The position numbers and the translations under genes are program-made. The notes below the pieces were generated by a model that ran no database searches, was not told the origin of the DNA, and was given only the letters and a program-made list of their open reading frames with translations. From Gossypium raimondii (lineage: Eukaryota; Streptophyta; Magnoliopsida; Malvales; Malvaceae), in contig NC_068569.1 in the NCBI RefSeq assembly GCF_025698545.1, positions 21,514,001 to 21,578,000 on the forward strand: a DNA stretch of 64,000 bases. The letters run 5' to 3'. Positions 1 through 12,990 of the stretch are shown in pieces. The first letter of the stretch is position 1. Each line of letters starts with the position of its first letter.

Positions 1-1012
1 AACATCCACAAAATCAATTTGCTAAGACAAATAGAATGGTGATAATTGAAAGAATTATTGCATCATTTTTTAAGAAATATAATTATATGTTATTTTCCTA
101 ACAAACAATTGGCATCAGAGCAGAATACTTCCTCACAAAAAACTCTAAATTACGGCATATGTCATACAATTTAGTACTTTACCTCCTGACATTCACATAA
201 GATTACAGTCTACCACATTGACTAATAACACCCACCTAAAAACCATCAGGTTTAACGTGACAACCATAGGTGTTTTAAGTATGAGCTTCACAACTGTTAA
301 CTGGACAAACACCCATTGGGTAGGTTAAAAGTTTCTTGCAAGCCTTATATTCAAGGTTTTCCTCAAAAAATAGAAGACAAAAAAAAGTCATATATTCAGG
401 GTCACTTCTCAATCCATAGTCAAAAGCTTTTAAGCTGGATCTGAACAATAGCCATGTTATATAGTGCAGCAACCTCTAATGAAAACACTTTTATACAGAA
501 TGGATGTGCAAAACATAGTTCTCATGCATCTAGAAATACCTATTCAACCCATTTACACAAGTGTTTCATTGGAGGTGCAAACTGATTTTCAAGTCTGAAA
601 TGCTACTAATAACTAATGGAGAAACTATGATTAGTGGATCTAATTTTTTCTCCCATTTTTTAATGGCTGGGATAACGAAAACAGCACCCCCCCCCCCCAC
701 AAAAAAAAAGCACTAAAAACCCCCAATGGTAGAACCACCAAGCTTTGTTATTAAGGACTATATCTTTCTTATCCATATTAATCTCATTAAGATTAGCCAC
801 AACCTTCACGTAATTCTTTTTAGCATGTGGTTGAACAATATATGCTGACAAATTTAGCACTTTCATTAAGCTAATATTCATAAATTCCTCTTGGATCTCA
901 CAATTACGGATAGCAAAAATTCAAGATGATGAAGATGAGATCCATATAAAATTCTAGTTTGATGTTGCAAAGTGTCATTTTATATACATGCAGTGAAAAA
1001 CATTTAACTCAC
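1..1012 (-). other. GIGANTEA intron 8 (partial)
   Basis: The exon 8 donor reads AGG|GTGAGTT at 1013/1012. No sequence encoding the next conserved GI block is visible down to base 1. The stretch is AT-rich and holds a poly-C/poly-A tract near 687-709. I see no other gene in it. Confidence 0.8.
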
Positions 1013-4000
1013 CCTTATACCAGTTGCATAATCTTCGGCAGCACGAAGAAGTTCCACAAGCTGTACAGCAGCATCAAGTGCATCTGGAGCCCATGATGGT
1101 GGTGCTTCAAGAAGCCCAAGAAGAAGTCTTTGGGTCGCACTTGGAGTTGCAATGGCATAGTACCTGAGAAGGAAATATGAGATAATTGCTAGAAAAATAA
1201 GAAGAAAACTATATCATTTGGACACTAATACCAATTAGCAACTAGACATATCGGGTATTCATTTACATGATACCTTTGTCGGTTACCATATTACCAAGCA
1301 CATATTTTAATCAATGTTAATATTTTGCGCACTAACATAGACTTTTGCATTCGCATTTGATAAACACTTCTGTTCCAAATATATGTCCTAGCGTCACGGG
1401 CCTAGATCCACTTTGGCCTGTGACACTAGTATGAATTTCAAAAGACCCCAAAATATTATTTCTTACCTTTTCGAGATATTCTAAAATCCTAGCTTTTTCC
1501 ATACCAGTAACAGGTATTACATATTTGCTTTAAGAATATCAAATGTTGGCACTACAGAGGCAGTTTCAGATAGAAGGTGCATATTTACAAAAGCACACTA
1601 ACACTGCAATCTCCATGCAACCTAACTTCTACCCCTTCTCAGAATAACACAAAGAAACAGTTATTCAAACATCCGCATTCCTGATGTAAATTTGGAAATG
1701 AATTGCTCAGTTCCCAGTAAAGAGAGCAAAAGCCAAGACTTACAAGCTATGACTATGTACGCCTACCACAAAAAGAAAATCCTTGAGTAATGTTGTCAAA
1801 GAGAGCTTGAAGGTTCAGCAACTTACCGATGAAATAAACGTGCATATGGTTCAAGAGCCGGTAACCCAGCAACTAGATGCTCATCCAAAGCTGTTGTTGG
1901 GGGAGGAAGTAGAAGTGCAGGGACTGCTGCAGCCGTTAAACTAGCAGTTTCGTAGCGTGCAACCTCTTCGTCGCATACGCTTAAAATGACACCAGCACCA
2001 TTTGCAACGGCCCATCTTGGGGTTGATGGCATAAGCTGAGGATGCTTTCCAGATCCCCGAGAAGAAGCTTTTGAGAAAAAAAATAGTCAACTGATGAGTC
2101 CTCAGGCCTAAAATATCTTATGATTTGTTATTAAGAAACAAAACAACTTAAGGCCATCTTTATTTGAATATCTTGATACACATCCACAAGTCCATCCATT
2201 ATTACGGGTCTATTTTAGTATTTCTCACATCAATTAGCACACACCATTTAGCACCAAATTATGAAACTGGAAACAACATAACCAGACAGTAACAAGTGAG
2301 GCCACTAGTGACACTTTGAAGATATACCAAACAATGAATTCTCGCTTATGCCTTAAGCCTCAAGGTAACAAAAGAAGACAGGAAATTTACCCAGTTTGCT
2401 TATAAAAATTAGCATAGAGACTGGACTGCAAACTAGCTCCTACTAAGTAATAAGTGCATCAAAATAAATTTTCTTTACACTCTTTTCAAGGGGAAGAAGA
2501 ACATTTATTTTGAGTCGTTCTACAACAGAAGCTGGGGCATCAGTAGTCAAGATAATATGTATTTACTGTCAACATAGAGACAACCAAAAATTTCAACTTA
2601 TCAACCAGTCACATGCAAACTACTCTTTAGAAAATGTATATAGTGCTTCATTGCAGTACAGAATTTCCAAAACCACATCCTGTATGAGCCTTCCACAGAT
2701 TACCACATATATAGTTTATATAATCAGTTGTAGCTATAGCTATATATGGCTGGTTAAGAAGAGAGATATATCCTATTCCTATCATTTATACCTGAATTTT
2801 GATTGGCAGGATTTTTTAACTGTAATCACATTTGTAATTCTTGTTTTTATTGATGATTTTTGTAGCATATATATGCACTATGTATAACATAAACAAAAAA
2901 AAATATTTTCATGTTTCAACTTAACCTTGCATTTCTACCTCGTCTAATTTTTCATAATTGTTGGAACTTTTTCAACCATTATAGAAGGCTCGAGTTAATC
3001 AAATCTAGAAAATATCCATATCTAAAAACCTGAATTTCCCAATGAAAGAAACAAGTTTATAGCAAAAAAAGGGCCAATGCTTGAAACAAAATTTATAGTT
3101 TGGAGAAAAGTTCACATGCAAGCATGTGAAAAAATAGCCACTTCACTTAAATGTCACAAACAGAGTTAAATTCTTGTCTTGTATTTAAGCCCAAAATATT
3201 TAACTAACCAGTAGTAGGTGGCTTGAGGTCTCCAGCTGCATATTTGCCCATAACACCACTGCACCTGTTAACACATTTAAACAACTGTCAGCTTCAGACA
3301 TAACCCCATAAAGTTCTAGGCAGTGAGACCTACTCACAGAATGAATCACGCAAAGGCATTTAAAGTTGATGACAGTTATATGATAAATTGAAGTACTATT
3401 TAGTTACTTAAAAGCAGCTTTATAACTCAGAAGCACACCATCCATAAATGAGCAAATAAAAGTCTTAAGCCAGTACTGAAGCCTTGGCAAAAAAGTTTAG
3501 GGGAGAAAGAAAGAATTACAGAGCAGTTTGAAATAATCATAGTGCTTAAGCAACGTAATACATGTTATAAAATGTGAACAAGCTGCAGCACCAGCAAAAC
3601 ATAAAGATATCCAAGGCAGACAAATGGAAATTGTATCCAAGCATGAGTGTCTATTCATATGTACCTACCAATAAAATGAAAACAGTTAAATCAACAAAAA
3701 TCGTCTCCCAACATGTGTATTTTTTTTTCTGAGAGTCCATGTTTATTTTTAAATATAAATAATAAGTAGTTTGACTTTATCCTGATTAAAAATAACAAGA
3801 AAAGTAAAATTAGAGTTTCCTGTCCACAAAAAACTAGATACTTCTTTCTCAACAAATTCTTAAAATTATTCCAATAAATAACCTGTTTTGAACATCTGTG
3901 GATTTGCTGTCACAGAAGAACTGTAGAGTAATAATATACACCAACAACTCTCATAAGAAATATTATATCAACTTCCAACATGCATTCTTTTATTTGCCAA

Positions 4001-7000
4001 GACTAGAGCATAAATCACGACAACAGAAATTTACCAGAATGCCCTGACAACATATTAGCTACAATATGGACTTAGGTATGGGTGGCTCGCATAGGTATGT
4101 GTCTAACTGTCACTCGTTATTTGCTACTTTTGGACTCGCAGAAGCAGATAAAAGCATACACAAGATATGGTTATGCAAATGTCATAAAATTTTATAAGAG
4201 AATCTTATATGTAAATAGAACTTATTTTATATTTTACCCTTATAAGAAAACAAAATTTCATTTTCTTTTCCTTAAACTTGTAATAATCTAAAGGGGCTCA
4301 AACACACCCATCACTTGGACCATAAAATTAAGAATGAGCAAAAAAAAAACAGAAGAAAACCCAAGAGATGATACTCAGCAACCAAACAACCAATAAATGT
4401 TTTCAATCGCACATTGCACAATTCACTAGATGAGACAGGTAAAAAGAGCCAGTCCGTAACTACACAAAACCATGCCTGAAAACATCCTAGCTTGGCCTGC
4501 ATAGGCACCATAAGACATCACGAGGAAGAAGAAAAATATTGAAATAATTGCCACCAAAGGGCATTTGACAAGGCATGTTTGATTCCATGAGCTTTTTTAA
4601 AGAGTAAGTGAAATGCATCAAACTCTCACATCTCATTTGCCTAACTATAATGGCAATCTTAACTACCACGCATACTACTTACGAAGCAAACTTTTCTGCT
4701 GCTGCTCGTAAGCCAGAAAACATACTACTCTCACAGTTCCCAGCCTTCTACTGATTGTTATTTATCGCTCATATTTCTTCAAACTTACAAAGCAAACTTT
4801 TCTGCTTATTATACCAGTTTCCCTTGCAAAACCAGTAAGAATCACACATAGAAAATAACAGATAAAGTTATAATTCAACCACCAACATGCTTTTAGTATT
4901 GAAATGTTACCACTAACACCACTTCTATCTTTATAGAGGCCAACTGATGCTTCAAACTACTCAGAAAGGTCAACATTAAGTTATATAGAAAGCACTCACC
5001 AACGGAAGTAATCACTTCTTATACCCAGAGGTGCAGCGAGCAATATATCAGTAATCCAGGGAGACAAAGGCCTTAAAGGCTTCCTCTCCTGTTGCATCAA
5101 AGGTATCTGAAAGGATGGTTCCCCATCTACAGATTCACTTGTCGTAGCTTGGCTGCTGCTGTGGCTTCTATCTGTTTCATTATTTTGTGGCTCCATTTTA
5201 TATATTGGACGGTTGTAATGAGTCAGAATTCGCAAGATCTCTCCGCATGCTAGAGCCCACTGTTCAGAATACTCATTCTGTGAAAAAAGACAAATGCCAC
5301 AGATATGCCCTTGGTCAGCCTCAATGATTCCTTATATAGTTAAAAAAGGAAAATTAAAGAGGGCATAGAGAATCTAATATCTAAAAGGAAAACAGGGAAC
5401 AAGAAAAACAGTTTGAGAAGCAAAGACTATCTTCTTTGTTGAATGAAGAACTTTCGTATGATACCTCACTACTTGGGCAAACTAAGGAGATGAATGACGC
5501 AAAGGGCAAGGAACTCTTATCATACACCAGCGAACCATCAATGATTCCTGAAATAATTGGAAGAACAACTGCATGCCCATGTTCTGGATGGTGAAGGACA
5601 AAAGTTGCTGCAAACCAATTATTTTAAAGAATTGATTATTCTCAGTTAAATAACATAAATAAAATCATATGAATATATTAATTTAAGAAGAAGAAGAAGA
5701 AAGAACCAATACCCAGAACATCATCAAAAAGGCGTTGCTCCTTAGATGGATAGCGGGTGCGAATAAGCTATTACAAGAACAAGCAAATTTTGTTAGATAT
5801 ATAAATCTTTAACCATAAAAGACTTCCCTCTGTTGAAACATTGATAATAAACAAATTCGTTAAGTATCTTTTCCTTCATAGTTGGAAACTGTGAAAAGGT
5901 TGCACAAAACAAACATACCTCAGCAATATCCTCAGGGAATTGTTCTGATGTGAACTGACCAAAATACTCGACATATGCAGTAATTTGAACCTAAACAAGG
6001 AGAAACATAATAAAGCATAAGAATTTATATTAGCAAGAGATAATCATGTAAATTCAAAGAACCAGAAAGACGTGGATGCATCAACACAAAATTTAAAGAA
6101 TTCATGTTTGCATTTCAAATGATATGATTCAACCAGGATACATTTTACATGCATGAACTTTCCAATGATCCCTCAAGCACATTACAAAATAAAATGACCC
6201 TTTATAAAGCCAAAATTTTCATAGATTGTCCTCAACCTCTTCCAACCATAAAGCCAATTCTATCATATTCTCTTCTAATAACAATATAAACAATTCAACT
6301 CAAGTTCAAGATATATTCCTTGTTTGATAAATCACCGTCTCCAAAATGAAGTTTTATTGCTAGAAGAGTCTTGAAAAGATAAACATGATGTATAGTGTTT
6401 AGCCATGGGAATCCAGTCCGCATATCAATCCAATGTTTTGCACGAGATAGATTTGTAAAATCACTCAGAATATCTGCCCCAAGCATACCAGGAATTCTAC
6501 ACGGCAAACCCTTCCTATGAATTAAACCAGTAATAGACATAGCTGATCTTCTCATTTCAGATTTCATATTTGTTCCAAATTAATGTTAATTCTCACTTAA
6601 ATATATCTTTTAAATTCTAATAAGAATAAGTGAAATTGCAAACTGTTTTTCTTCTTTGCGGTAGTAGGAAACTAATTTTCCTCTATTTGCTTCAAATTGA
6701 GCCATATCATAGTGTATGTTCCACTCAATATCTATTGTAGCTAATATTCAGTAACATATTCAACTTTCGCCACCTATTTAACCAACCAAGGTTTGAGGTA
6801 AACCAAGCATGAAAGTAGAAGGGGAATTTAAAATGATTGGAAGATGCAACAAGTATTCAATAATCCAGAAAGGTTCATGCAAAGAAAACAAACAACAGGA
6901 TGAGAACCACACGGTACCTTTCGTTCTTGAGGGTCTTGCGGCGGCGGCCAGAACAGCGATGAGAACTGAAGACCGTCAATCCACCTCTTAGATGGATTAG

Positions 7001-7004
7001 CCAT
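1013..7004 (-). CDS. GI: GIGANTEA, N-terminal part (exons 1-8, continues off the left edge)
   Basis: GIGANTEA is a plant-specific nuclear and cytosolic scaffold. It stabilises the F-box photoreceptor ZTL, acts with FKF1 in CONSTANS control, and links the circadian clock to flowering. Coding exons (minus strand): 6918-7004, 5919-5990, 5713-5767, 5465-5607, 5000-5277, 3209-3264, 1827-2067 and 1013-1163. All joins keep frame and give 361 codons of the family's roughly 1,170. The protein opens MANPSKRWIDGLQFSSLFWP and contains the family blocks RLFDDVLATFVLHHPEHGHA, FRWCSGVMGKYAAGDLKPP and LLLGLLEAPPSWAPDALDAA. The start at 7004 is the first ATG after a spliced leader and matches the family N-terminus. 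The ninth exon (expected to begin LPRNW) is absent from 1-1012, so intron 8 is over 1 kb. No disruption is seen. Confidence 0.97.
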
Positions 7005-7830
7005 TTAGAGTAAACAATATTTATCTTCCAAGTATACCTTTTTGAATCAATCACCAGAATAATCAACAACAACACACCAGGACCTACGCTTCCACTCTGC
7101 AACTGCTACCAGTCAAGAATCAAGATTTCGTAATTCAACATCACAACCCTGTCAAGCCCTCAGATTCCCACAAAATATCCGTTAATAGAAGAAAATTAGA
7201 AGAAAAAAATGAACCTGTACGAAATTCAACAGAAGAAACTATTGCATCTCTCTCTAAAAGGACTGAAAATTCACAACAGTAAAATTAGTCTCTACAACGT
7301 CTCAGCCTTTAACCGTCCAAAGCCTTATAAGACAACTGTTGTTTAACTTATAATCAGAATCTCTAACTTGACTGCAAAAACAAAGTGAAAATAATAAACA
7401 GAATTTAAAAAATAGTAATAATAATAAAACAAAATTTTATTAACATGGGTAAAAATTCAAATCACTTGAACATGGGTTTATAAGAAAGCTAAGAACATTG
7501 TCTATACAATAAACCTACCTAAACACTCAGATTAATACATGAACTTGATGGTTAACACTCAAAAAAAATCTTCAAACTTTACTAATGATAGAAAAGTACA
7601 ATAAGCGATTATTATTTTAAGATAAACACACACACATACAGCAAATCGCCAAATCAATCAAAGAAAAAACGAAGATTAGATCCAAGACCCATTTTTAGAG
7701 TACTTTATAAAAACATAAAGAGAAATAGAATGAAAATTTCCAAACTTGGAAATTAAAAAGATAAATAAAAAAAAAGTTGGAAACTGAGTAAGTACCTGGG
7801 CTTCGGTTATCAGATGCTAAATATTTTCCT
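7005..7830 (-). other. GIGANTEA 5' leader with a probable UTR intron
   Basis: A good donor (CCCAG|GTACTTACT, exon end 7796) and a good acceptor (GTTGCAG|AGTGG, exon start 7096) on the minus strand suggest a leader intron at 7097-7795. This leaves about 90 nt of UTR before the start codon. Leader introns are common in plant GI genes. The model rests on splice consensus only; no transcript was available. Confidence 0.6.
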
Positions 7831-7993
7831 GAATTAATTTAGATTTAACGCTCTGTTTTAAACAAATGTGACAGTAAATTTAAAGGAAAAATAAATAAAA
7901 TTTATGGAAAATATGAGGAGGTGGTACAGTTTTTGGTGAGTGAGAGAGAGAAAGAGGAGATCTTTAGAAGGGCCGTTCGCTTAAGATTGCTGA

Positions 7994-8013
7994 TGACGTG
8001 GCAATGATATTTT
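7994..8013 (-). promoter_or_regulatory. Evening-element-like motif beside a G-box-like motif upstream of GI
   Basis: On the minus strand AAAATATCA (8013-8005) differs from the evening element AAAATATCT only at its last base. It lies directly upstream of TGCCACGTCA (8003-7994), an ACGT-core site. CCA1/LHY bind evening elements and bZIP/bHLH proteins bind ACGT cores, which fits dusk-phased GI expression. The motifs lie about 200 bp upstream of the inferred leader exon. Function is inferred. Confidence 0.5.
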
Positions 8014-8270
8014 CCTCTCGTCTCGCAGACTCCCCATGTCATGTCACCATGCATGATACCCCCATCCATCCCATGGTGATGGCATGAATACTACATAGCT
8101 TACATACGAGGTTTTGAGAATTACGGTGTTGGCCTTTAACGTGTCGAAGTTGGGACTTGGGAGATTAAAAAATAGAAAACGACAAACCAAGTTGTAATAA
8201 AATAATAAAGAAAATGATGGGATTGTCCGACTTTGAATTATTTTAATATTTTGGTTGAAAGTCTGGGTTT

Positions 8271-9060
8271 TTAAAAATGGTTTTGTCGGAAGATATTTTG
8301 GGGGAATTGTTTGGTGAGGTGTCTTGTTATTCTTGCTGTGTACGTCTATTATTTATGACCTTACGATTTTGCTCAATCATTCATCCCGTGGTTTCACTGA
8401 ACACCTATTTGAATTTCCATTTTAAAATTGGACTAATACATAATTTGGTACTTAAATTTGATATTAATTTTTAAAAAGGTACCTATATTTGATAAAAATC
8501 ATACATTTTGGAAGGTAATAACGTTAATGTTTTAGCGTTTGATTTCGATTTTAGAGTTAATTTGATGAAAATTCGTAATTAATTAATAATATTTGTAATT
8601 AACTTTTATCAAAACAACCTTAAAATCAGTAAATAAAATAGCATTCATCCATCTATATTGACAAATTAAAGACAAAATTAAATAGAGTCACAATTAATAT
8701 TAAATTTATTTTATTAACAAAATCATGAAAAATTCAAACCTAATAATATTAGACTTTAATCAAATCAACCTTAAAACCCGAATTAAATGCTAAAATTAAC
8801 AATGTTACCTCGGGATACAAAAATATATAATTTTGTCAAATCAAATATTATGTTAAATAAAAACAAAACACATGTGACACATTAAAAAAGTGTCAACTCA
8901 AGTATCAAATAATATATTAAGCCTTTAAAATAAAATGTTGGATTTTACAAACTAATAAATCTAAAATACCCTAAAATTTTGTATCTTTCTTAGTTTAGAG
9001 ATTTAGAGTGAATTACATAAAAATGTCAGCTTTTTAAAATATTTATTAGATTAGGCCGGT
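8271..9060. other. AT-rich intergenic DNA
   Basis: AT-rich spacer between the GI promoter and the first transposon remnant. The short open frames resemble no known protein. Nothing else is recognised. Confidence 0.6.
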
Positions 9061-9480
9061 TTTTTGTAAAATGGCGGGAATTGATCGAAATTATGAAAAC
9101 ACTATCAACTGTGTCGTTGGACTTTCGACTTGTTCTTCCGTTCCAACCTCTCAAACTAGATCATATGTCAACCTCCAAAGGCCTTCATCAATCCTTGCAA
9201 ACTCCGCATATAACTCGAGAAATGGTGAACCACTATCAATATGCGTCTGCACCATCTCCTCCAACCCCCTCACGCCTCTAATACCAAAAGCGTCATATAT
9301 GACAAATTCGATTGAAGCAGAGTTGGATCCTACAATTTTTCGCCTAATTATTCTACGCAGCTCTGGCAATTGTATGTTCGGTTTAAAAGCCAACTGTAAT
9401 GTGTTCTTTGATAATAATAAAAACCTCATTCTCGATGTCACACACTTCACCGTCGTAATAAAACAATAATATTAATTCTT
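9060..9480 (-). mobile_element. MULE-like transposase N-terminal remnant
   Basis: The frame from 9450 to 9151 (minus) contains LQLAFKPNIQLPELRRIIRR, then IEFVIYDAFGI, RGLEEMVQTHID and PFLELYAEF. This resembles the N-terminal region of plant Mutator-like transposases, which has a beta-strand and helix region followed by a polar stretch ending in an L(E/F)(L/M)Y motif. Immediately upstream another frame reads LFYYDGEVCDIENEVF, so the ancestral frame is broken by an indel near 9415-9425. No zinc finger, DDE domain or terminal repeats are visible. It is an old fragment, and the family assignment is tentative. Confidence 0.45.
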
Positions 9481-9800
9481 CCAGTCATTTTCAACGAAAT
9501 AACCTATTCCATATGTTTGAAACAAAAACATTATGCAGAAAAATAATGTTGTAATTAAATATGAACAACAAAAATCGATCCTTGATGCAAATTGTGTGGT
9601 AGCTCCAAATTATGCATTATGTGTGAACTTCCTATTCTTCTCATTCTTCTTACAATTTTTGTTTTTGCTCGTAAATACCTTATGTCACTCAATGCTGAAA
9701 GTCACCCTTTTATAAAGCTGGGGTGAGAGGCAATTGATTCAAAAAATTTTCTTGGGTGAGTGGGGAGTTGAAAATGCTAGAGGGAAAACACTCTACATTA
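9481..9800. other. Spacer without recognisable content
   Basis: Short AT-rich stretch. The small frames match nothing I know. Confidence 0.5.
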
Positions 9801-9801
9801 A

Positions 9802-10280
9802 ATTATTTTCTTGTATCCAGACTAATACCAACCCAACCCATTTCATTAGTAAAATATGACCAATTAACCAACCAACAAAACTACTTGTTACAAATAACAT
9901 ATTGTTGTTGCATCGAAACATATAGGTGTTGACTAATCTAGCAAACATTGAACTTGATAAAATGAAATGGTTGAATAATTGAATAATGAGATTATTCAAG
10001 AATATACATTGAACGCTAAGATTACGCATTGAATTGCTGGTAGGACGTCTATAATCAAAAAAGTCTTTGTGATTGTTCCAAAAGAAACGAAACAAAAGAT
10101 ACGGTAGAGCTAGGACAGTTATTGTATGAGGTTTACCCAATGCTAAATGCAGAGGTACATAGTAGATTGATATGAACATCATGAGCTGGCCTGCAATAAA
10201 CCCAATTGTTGCTAATACTCCCTTTTCGATTCCTTCTTCTCCTTCTTCCGTAACCCGAGCTCGTAGAAGGAAGATATAAT
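9802..10280 (-). pseudogene. ycf1: Nuclear insertion of plastid DNA: 5' part of ycf1 (TIC214)
   Basis: The minus-strand translation from about 10280 to 9802 is plainly plastid Ycf1: FLLRARV, then [58 protein letters not shown] and [20 protein letters not shown]. In plastids this is the N-terminal membrane region of TIC214, a subunit of the inner-envelope protein import channel. Here it is embedded in nuclear transposon-rich DNA, about 160 codons long. Homology stops abruptly after VLVWIQENN (about 9802) and before FLLRARV (about 10280). There are amino-acid changes but no internal stop. It lacks the real N-terminus and over 80% of the protein, so it should not be functional. Confidence 0.9.
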
Positions 10281-10291
10281 ATTTAACAGCC

Positions 10292-11810
10292 TGATTTTTA
10301 GTGGTGTCGAAAATAGTGGTTCGAGGCCACCAAATCCCGCACGTAAGTTCGTAAATATTATTATTTAATATTTACGAGTCAAATATGGTTTTAGAAAGGT
10401 TTTTGAATTATTAATTTATGCTTTATAAAGATTTATTCGGTTAAGTGGTTTTAGAAAATGAGGTATCGAGACCTCGTTTCTATAAACTGGGCTTTTAAAT
10501 ATTTTTATAAATATTTACGGGGTGTCATTAGGGTGGTATTAAAGTTTCGTTAGAAAATTTTAACTTTTTAATAGTTAATTAATTAATAAGGACTAAGTTG
10601 AAAAAGGTACAAAATTTGTGAATTATAGGAAATAGTGATTAAATAGCTTGATAAATAAATAAGGGAAGACTTAAGGAGCAATTAAGCCTAAAGTAAAGGC
10701 ATGAGGCGGCATAAGCAGAGAAATAAATAAAAATAAAGTGAATCAAGGGCAAATTTGTAAATTTTATGAAATTAAAATTAAATAAATTGGATTCTAAAGT
10801 TTTCTAGGCCATTCTTCTTCATAATTTCGGCCAAACAACCATGGGAGCTTTTAAGCTGGTTTTGCATATTTTTACTGCATATCAAGATCGGGTGGAAAAT
10901 CGAGAAAAATGAAAAATTACCAAAATGCCTCTGAATATTGGTATTTCTGCAATTTATCCAGGTAAGTTTGTATGGTTAAACTTTAATGTTTATTTAATAA
11001 ATTGATGAATGTTATTATATATTTATTCATATCTATTGTTGAAAATAAAATTATTGTTAAATTATGAAATTGAATTGAATGTTTAAAACGAGTGGAACAC
11101 GGGATTGAGTACAATCGTTTTGTGGCAAAGAATGAATTGACGGTAAATGCAAAGGATGAATTGACGGTAAATGCAAAGGATGAATTGACGGCAAATTACC
11201 CAAGTAAACTGAGATTCAGCATTTGTTGCAAACTTTCGTGTTTAATTTTCGTTTAGCTTTCATGAGCTTCTATTAACTCATATGAGTTTCCGTTTAACCC
11301 TAATGGGTTCCCGTTTAGCTCTTATGAGCTTCCGTTCAACCTTTATAAGTTTCTGTTTAGCACTTATGTGCTTCTGTTTAGCCTTCGGGCTTCTGAAAAC
11401 GATGTACTTATATCCGTAAGCCGTTCTCCGATTCGGTAAGATTTGATAAATGACTTATGTGATCCAAGTCAATAAACCCATAATTTTGGACACGGTTTGA
11501 AACACAGGTGTGTCCCTTGACCATGTGAGCCACACAGCTTGACCATACGACGTGTGACCTCTACAATGTTGAAAATATTAAATGCTTTTGAATTTTTTTT
11601 TTGTGTTTTCGATTTAGTCCCGATTTGTTTCTGATGCGTAATTTGAGCCTCAAGGGCTCATATAAGGGACAATATGTATCATTTTGATTGGTTCTTAACA
11701 TGAATGATATATGATATGAAATGTATACATTTTTTGTCTGTTTGATTTGTAAATTCTGGTAATGCTTCATAACCCTGTTTCGGCGATGAATTCGGGTTAG
11801 GGGTGTTACA
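10292..11810. mobile_element. Probable solo or truncated Ty3/Gypsy LTR
   Basis: The block ends CGGGTTAGGGGTGTTACA at 11810. This is closely similar to the end of the intact-looking Gypsy LTR at 62,781, including the shared CATAACCCTGTTT box about 40 bp upstream. Inside are a 24-bp tandem repeat (near 11128-11196) and about five imperfect 30-bp repeats rich in GAGCTTCCGTTTAGC-like words (near 11255-11395), a style seen in Gypsy LTRs. No primer-binding site or gag follows 11810. The left end is uncertain (TG at 10292 or 10305). I could not find a target-site duplication. Confidence 0.6.
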
Positions 11811-12990
11811 TAAGAGGGACCTATGGATAGTGTTGATGCGGTCTTTGAAAGCACCAAAAATATCCTATCCCTAATAAATAATGAAAAAGAATAGTAAAAG
11901 AGAAGTAAGGTCAAATCCTCAGGGACTGGATTTGCACAATATATTGTTCCGTGGAATCCCGAGCAAAGTCTTTCCCAAGACAACCTGCGTTCCTGAAAAA
12001 AATAAAAACAATAACAGAATTAAAGGGTTGGATCTGGAAACAAAAAATAAAATAAAAACAGAATTAAGAAAATTGAATAAAAAATTAGAGAAATTAAAAA
12101 TAGAGTTGAGAGAAAGAAAGTTCTTGTGGAAGATTCCAGCCTCCAGTTGTCTCGTTCCGCCTTGGGTTCAATCCTCGGCTATTAGATGATCCTTCCCAAA
12201 CCGAATAAGCTAGTTATAGTGGAAGAGGACTCCTACGACCACCAGCTCCAATGATTTAGACTTACGATGTGGTGGAACCTGACTCTAGCCAACAATCGCT
12301 TCTGTGGGATTGTCTTATGCTAGATCAACGTTTCTCAATGGCGAATCCCACGCTATTTTGTCTCTTGGGCTCACCAACCTCTAACGCAGTAAGCTAACAA
12401 ACCATCTGTGCAACATTCTCAAAACATAAAAAGCGGCCGTCTTTGCATATGTTGAAAAGCTTATTTCTTTAAGGACATGGACAAAAGTGTCAGCCCCGTA
12501 ATGCAGAGAAACAATGAATACTTAACGAGGAGGCTAAGTACGGATTCAAAGCCTCATGAACCCTTTTGGGGATTTTTGACAACCTTCGGCTAGATGGGTT
12601 TAGTGGCTCATAGTTGTGGTAGAAAAGAAAATAAATAAAATAAAAATAAAGATTTTATTGAAAAGAAATATGAGAAGAACAAAAGCTTAGACTTTTGGGG
12701 AGAGAGTGTTTACAGGAAAAAGATTGGATCCTTTTTTAAGTCACTTCACCCCCTATTTATAGTGCTAGGGGAGATAGTCTAATCCTACTTAAATTCCTAA
12801 AATATAAATACATTTAATTGAAGATAAATAAAGATAAAATAAAATCCTAAAAATAATCCTTAATAATTATCTCAATATTAATTATCCTAATATAATTAAA
12901 ATAGAGTTTAATAGAATAAAATCTCTTCTTTTGCATTTCAACCCTAATTTTTATTTTACTATTTATAACTTCAGTTTAGTTAATTTTATG
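11811..12990. repeat. Unclassified dispersed-type repeat
   Basis: Less AT-rich than its surroundings and without a coherent protein frame. It includes a stretch at 12130-12600 with phrases typical of non-coding retroelement DNA (for example GGGTTCAATCCTCGG at 12168). I recognise no terminal repeats. Probably a non-autonomous element or LTR fragment. Confidence 0.35.

Noticed and set aside
4996..5235. Free-standing 79-aa protein
   Set aside because: It is part of GIGANTEA exon 5, joined in frame to its neighbours.
9793..10182. A 129-aa membrane protein gene
   Set aside because: It is plastid ycf1 sequence with abrupt ends, lacking the true start and most of the protein.
12160..12180. Pol III B-box-like GGTTCAATCC suggesting a SINE or tRNA
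   Set aside because: No A box at the right spacing, no tRNA fold, no poly-A tail.
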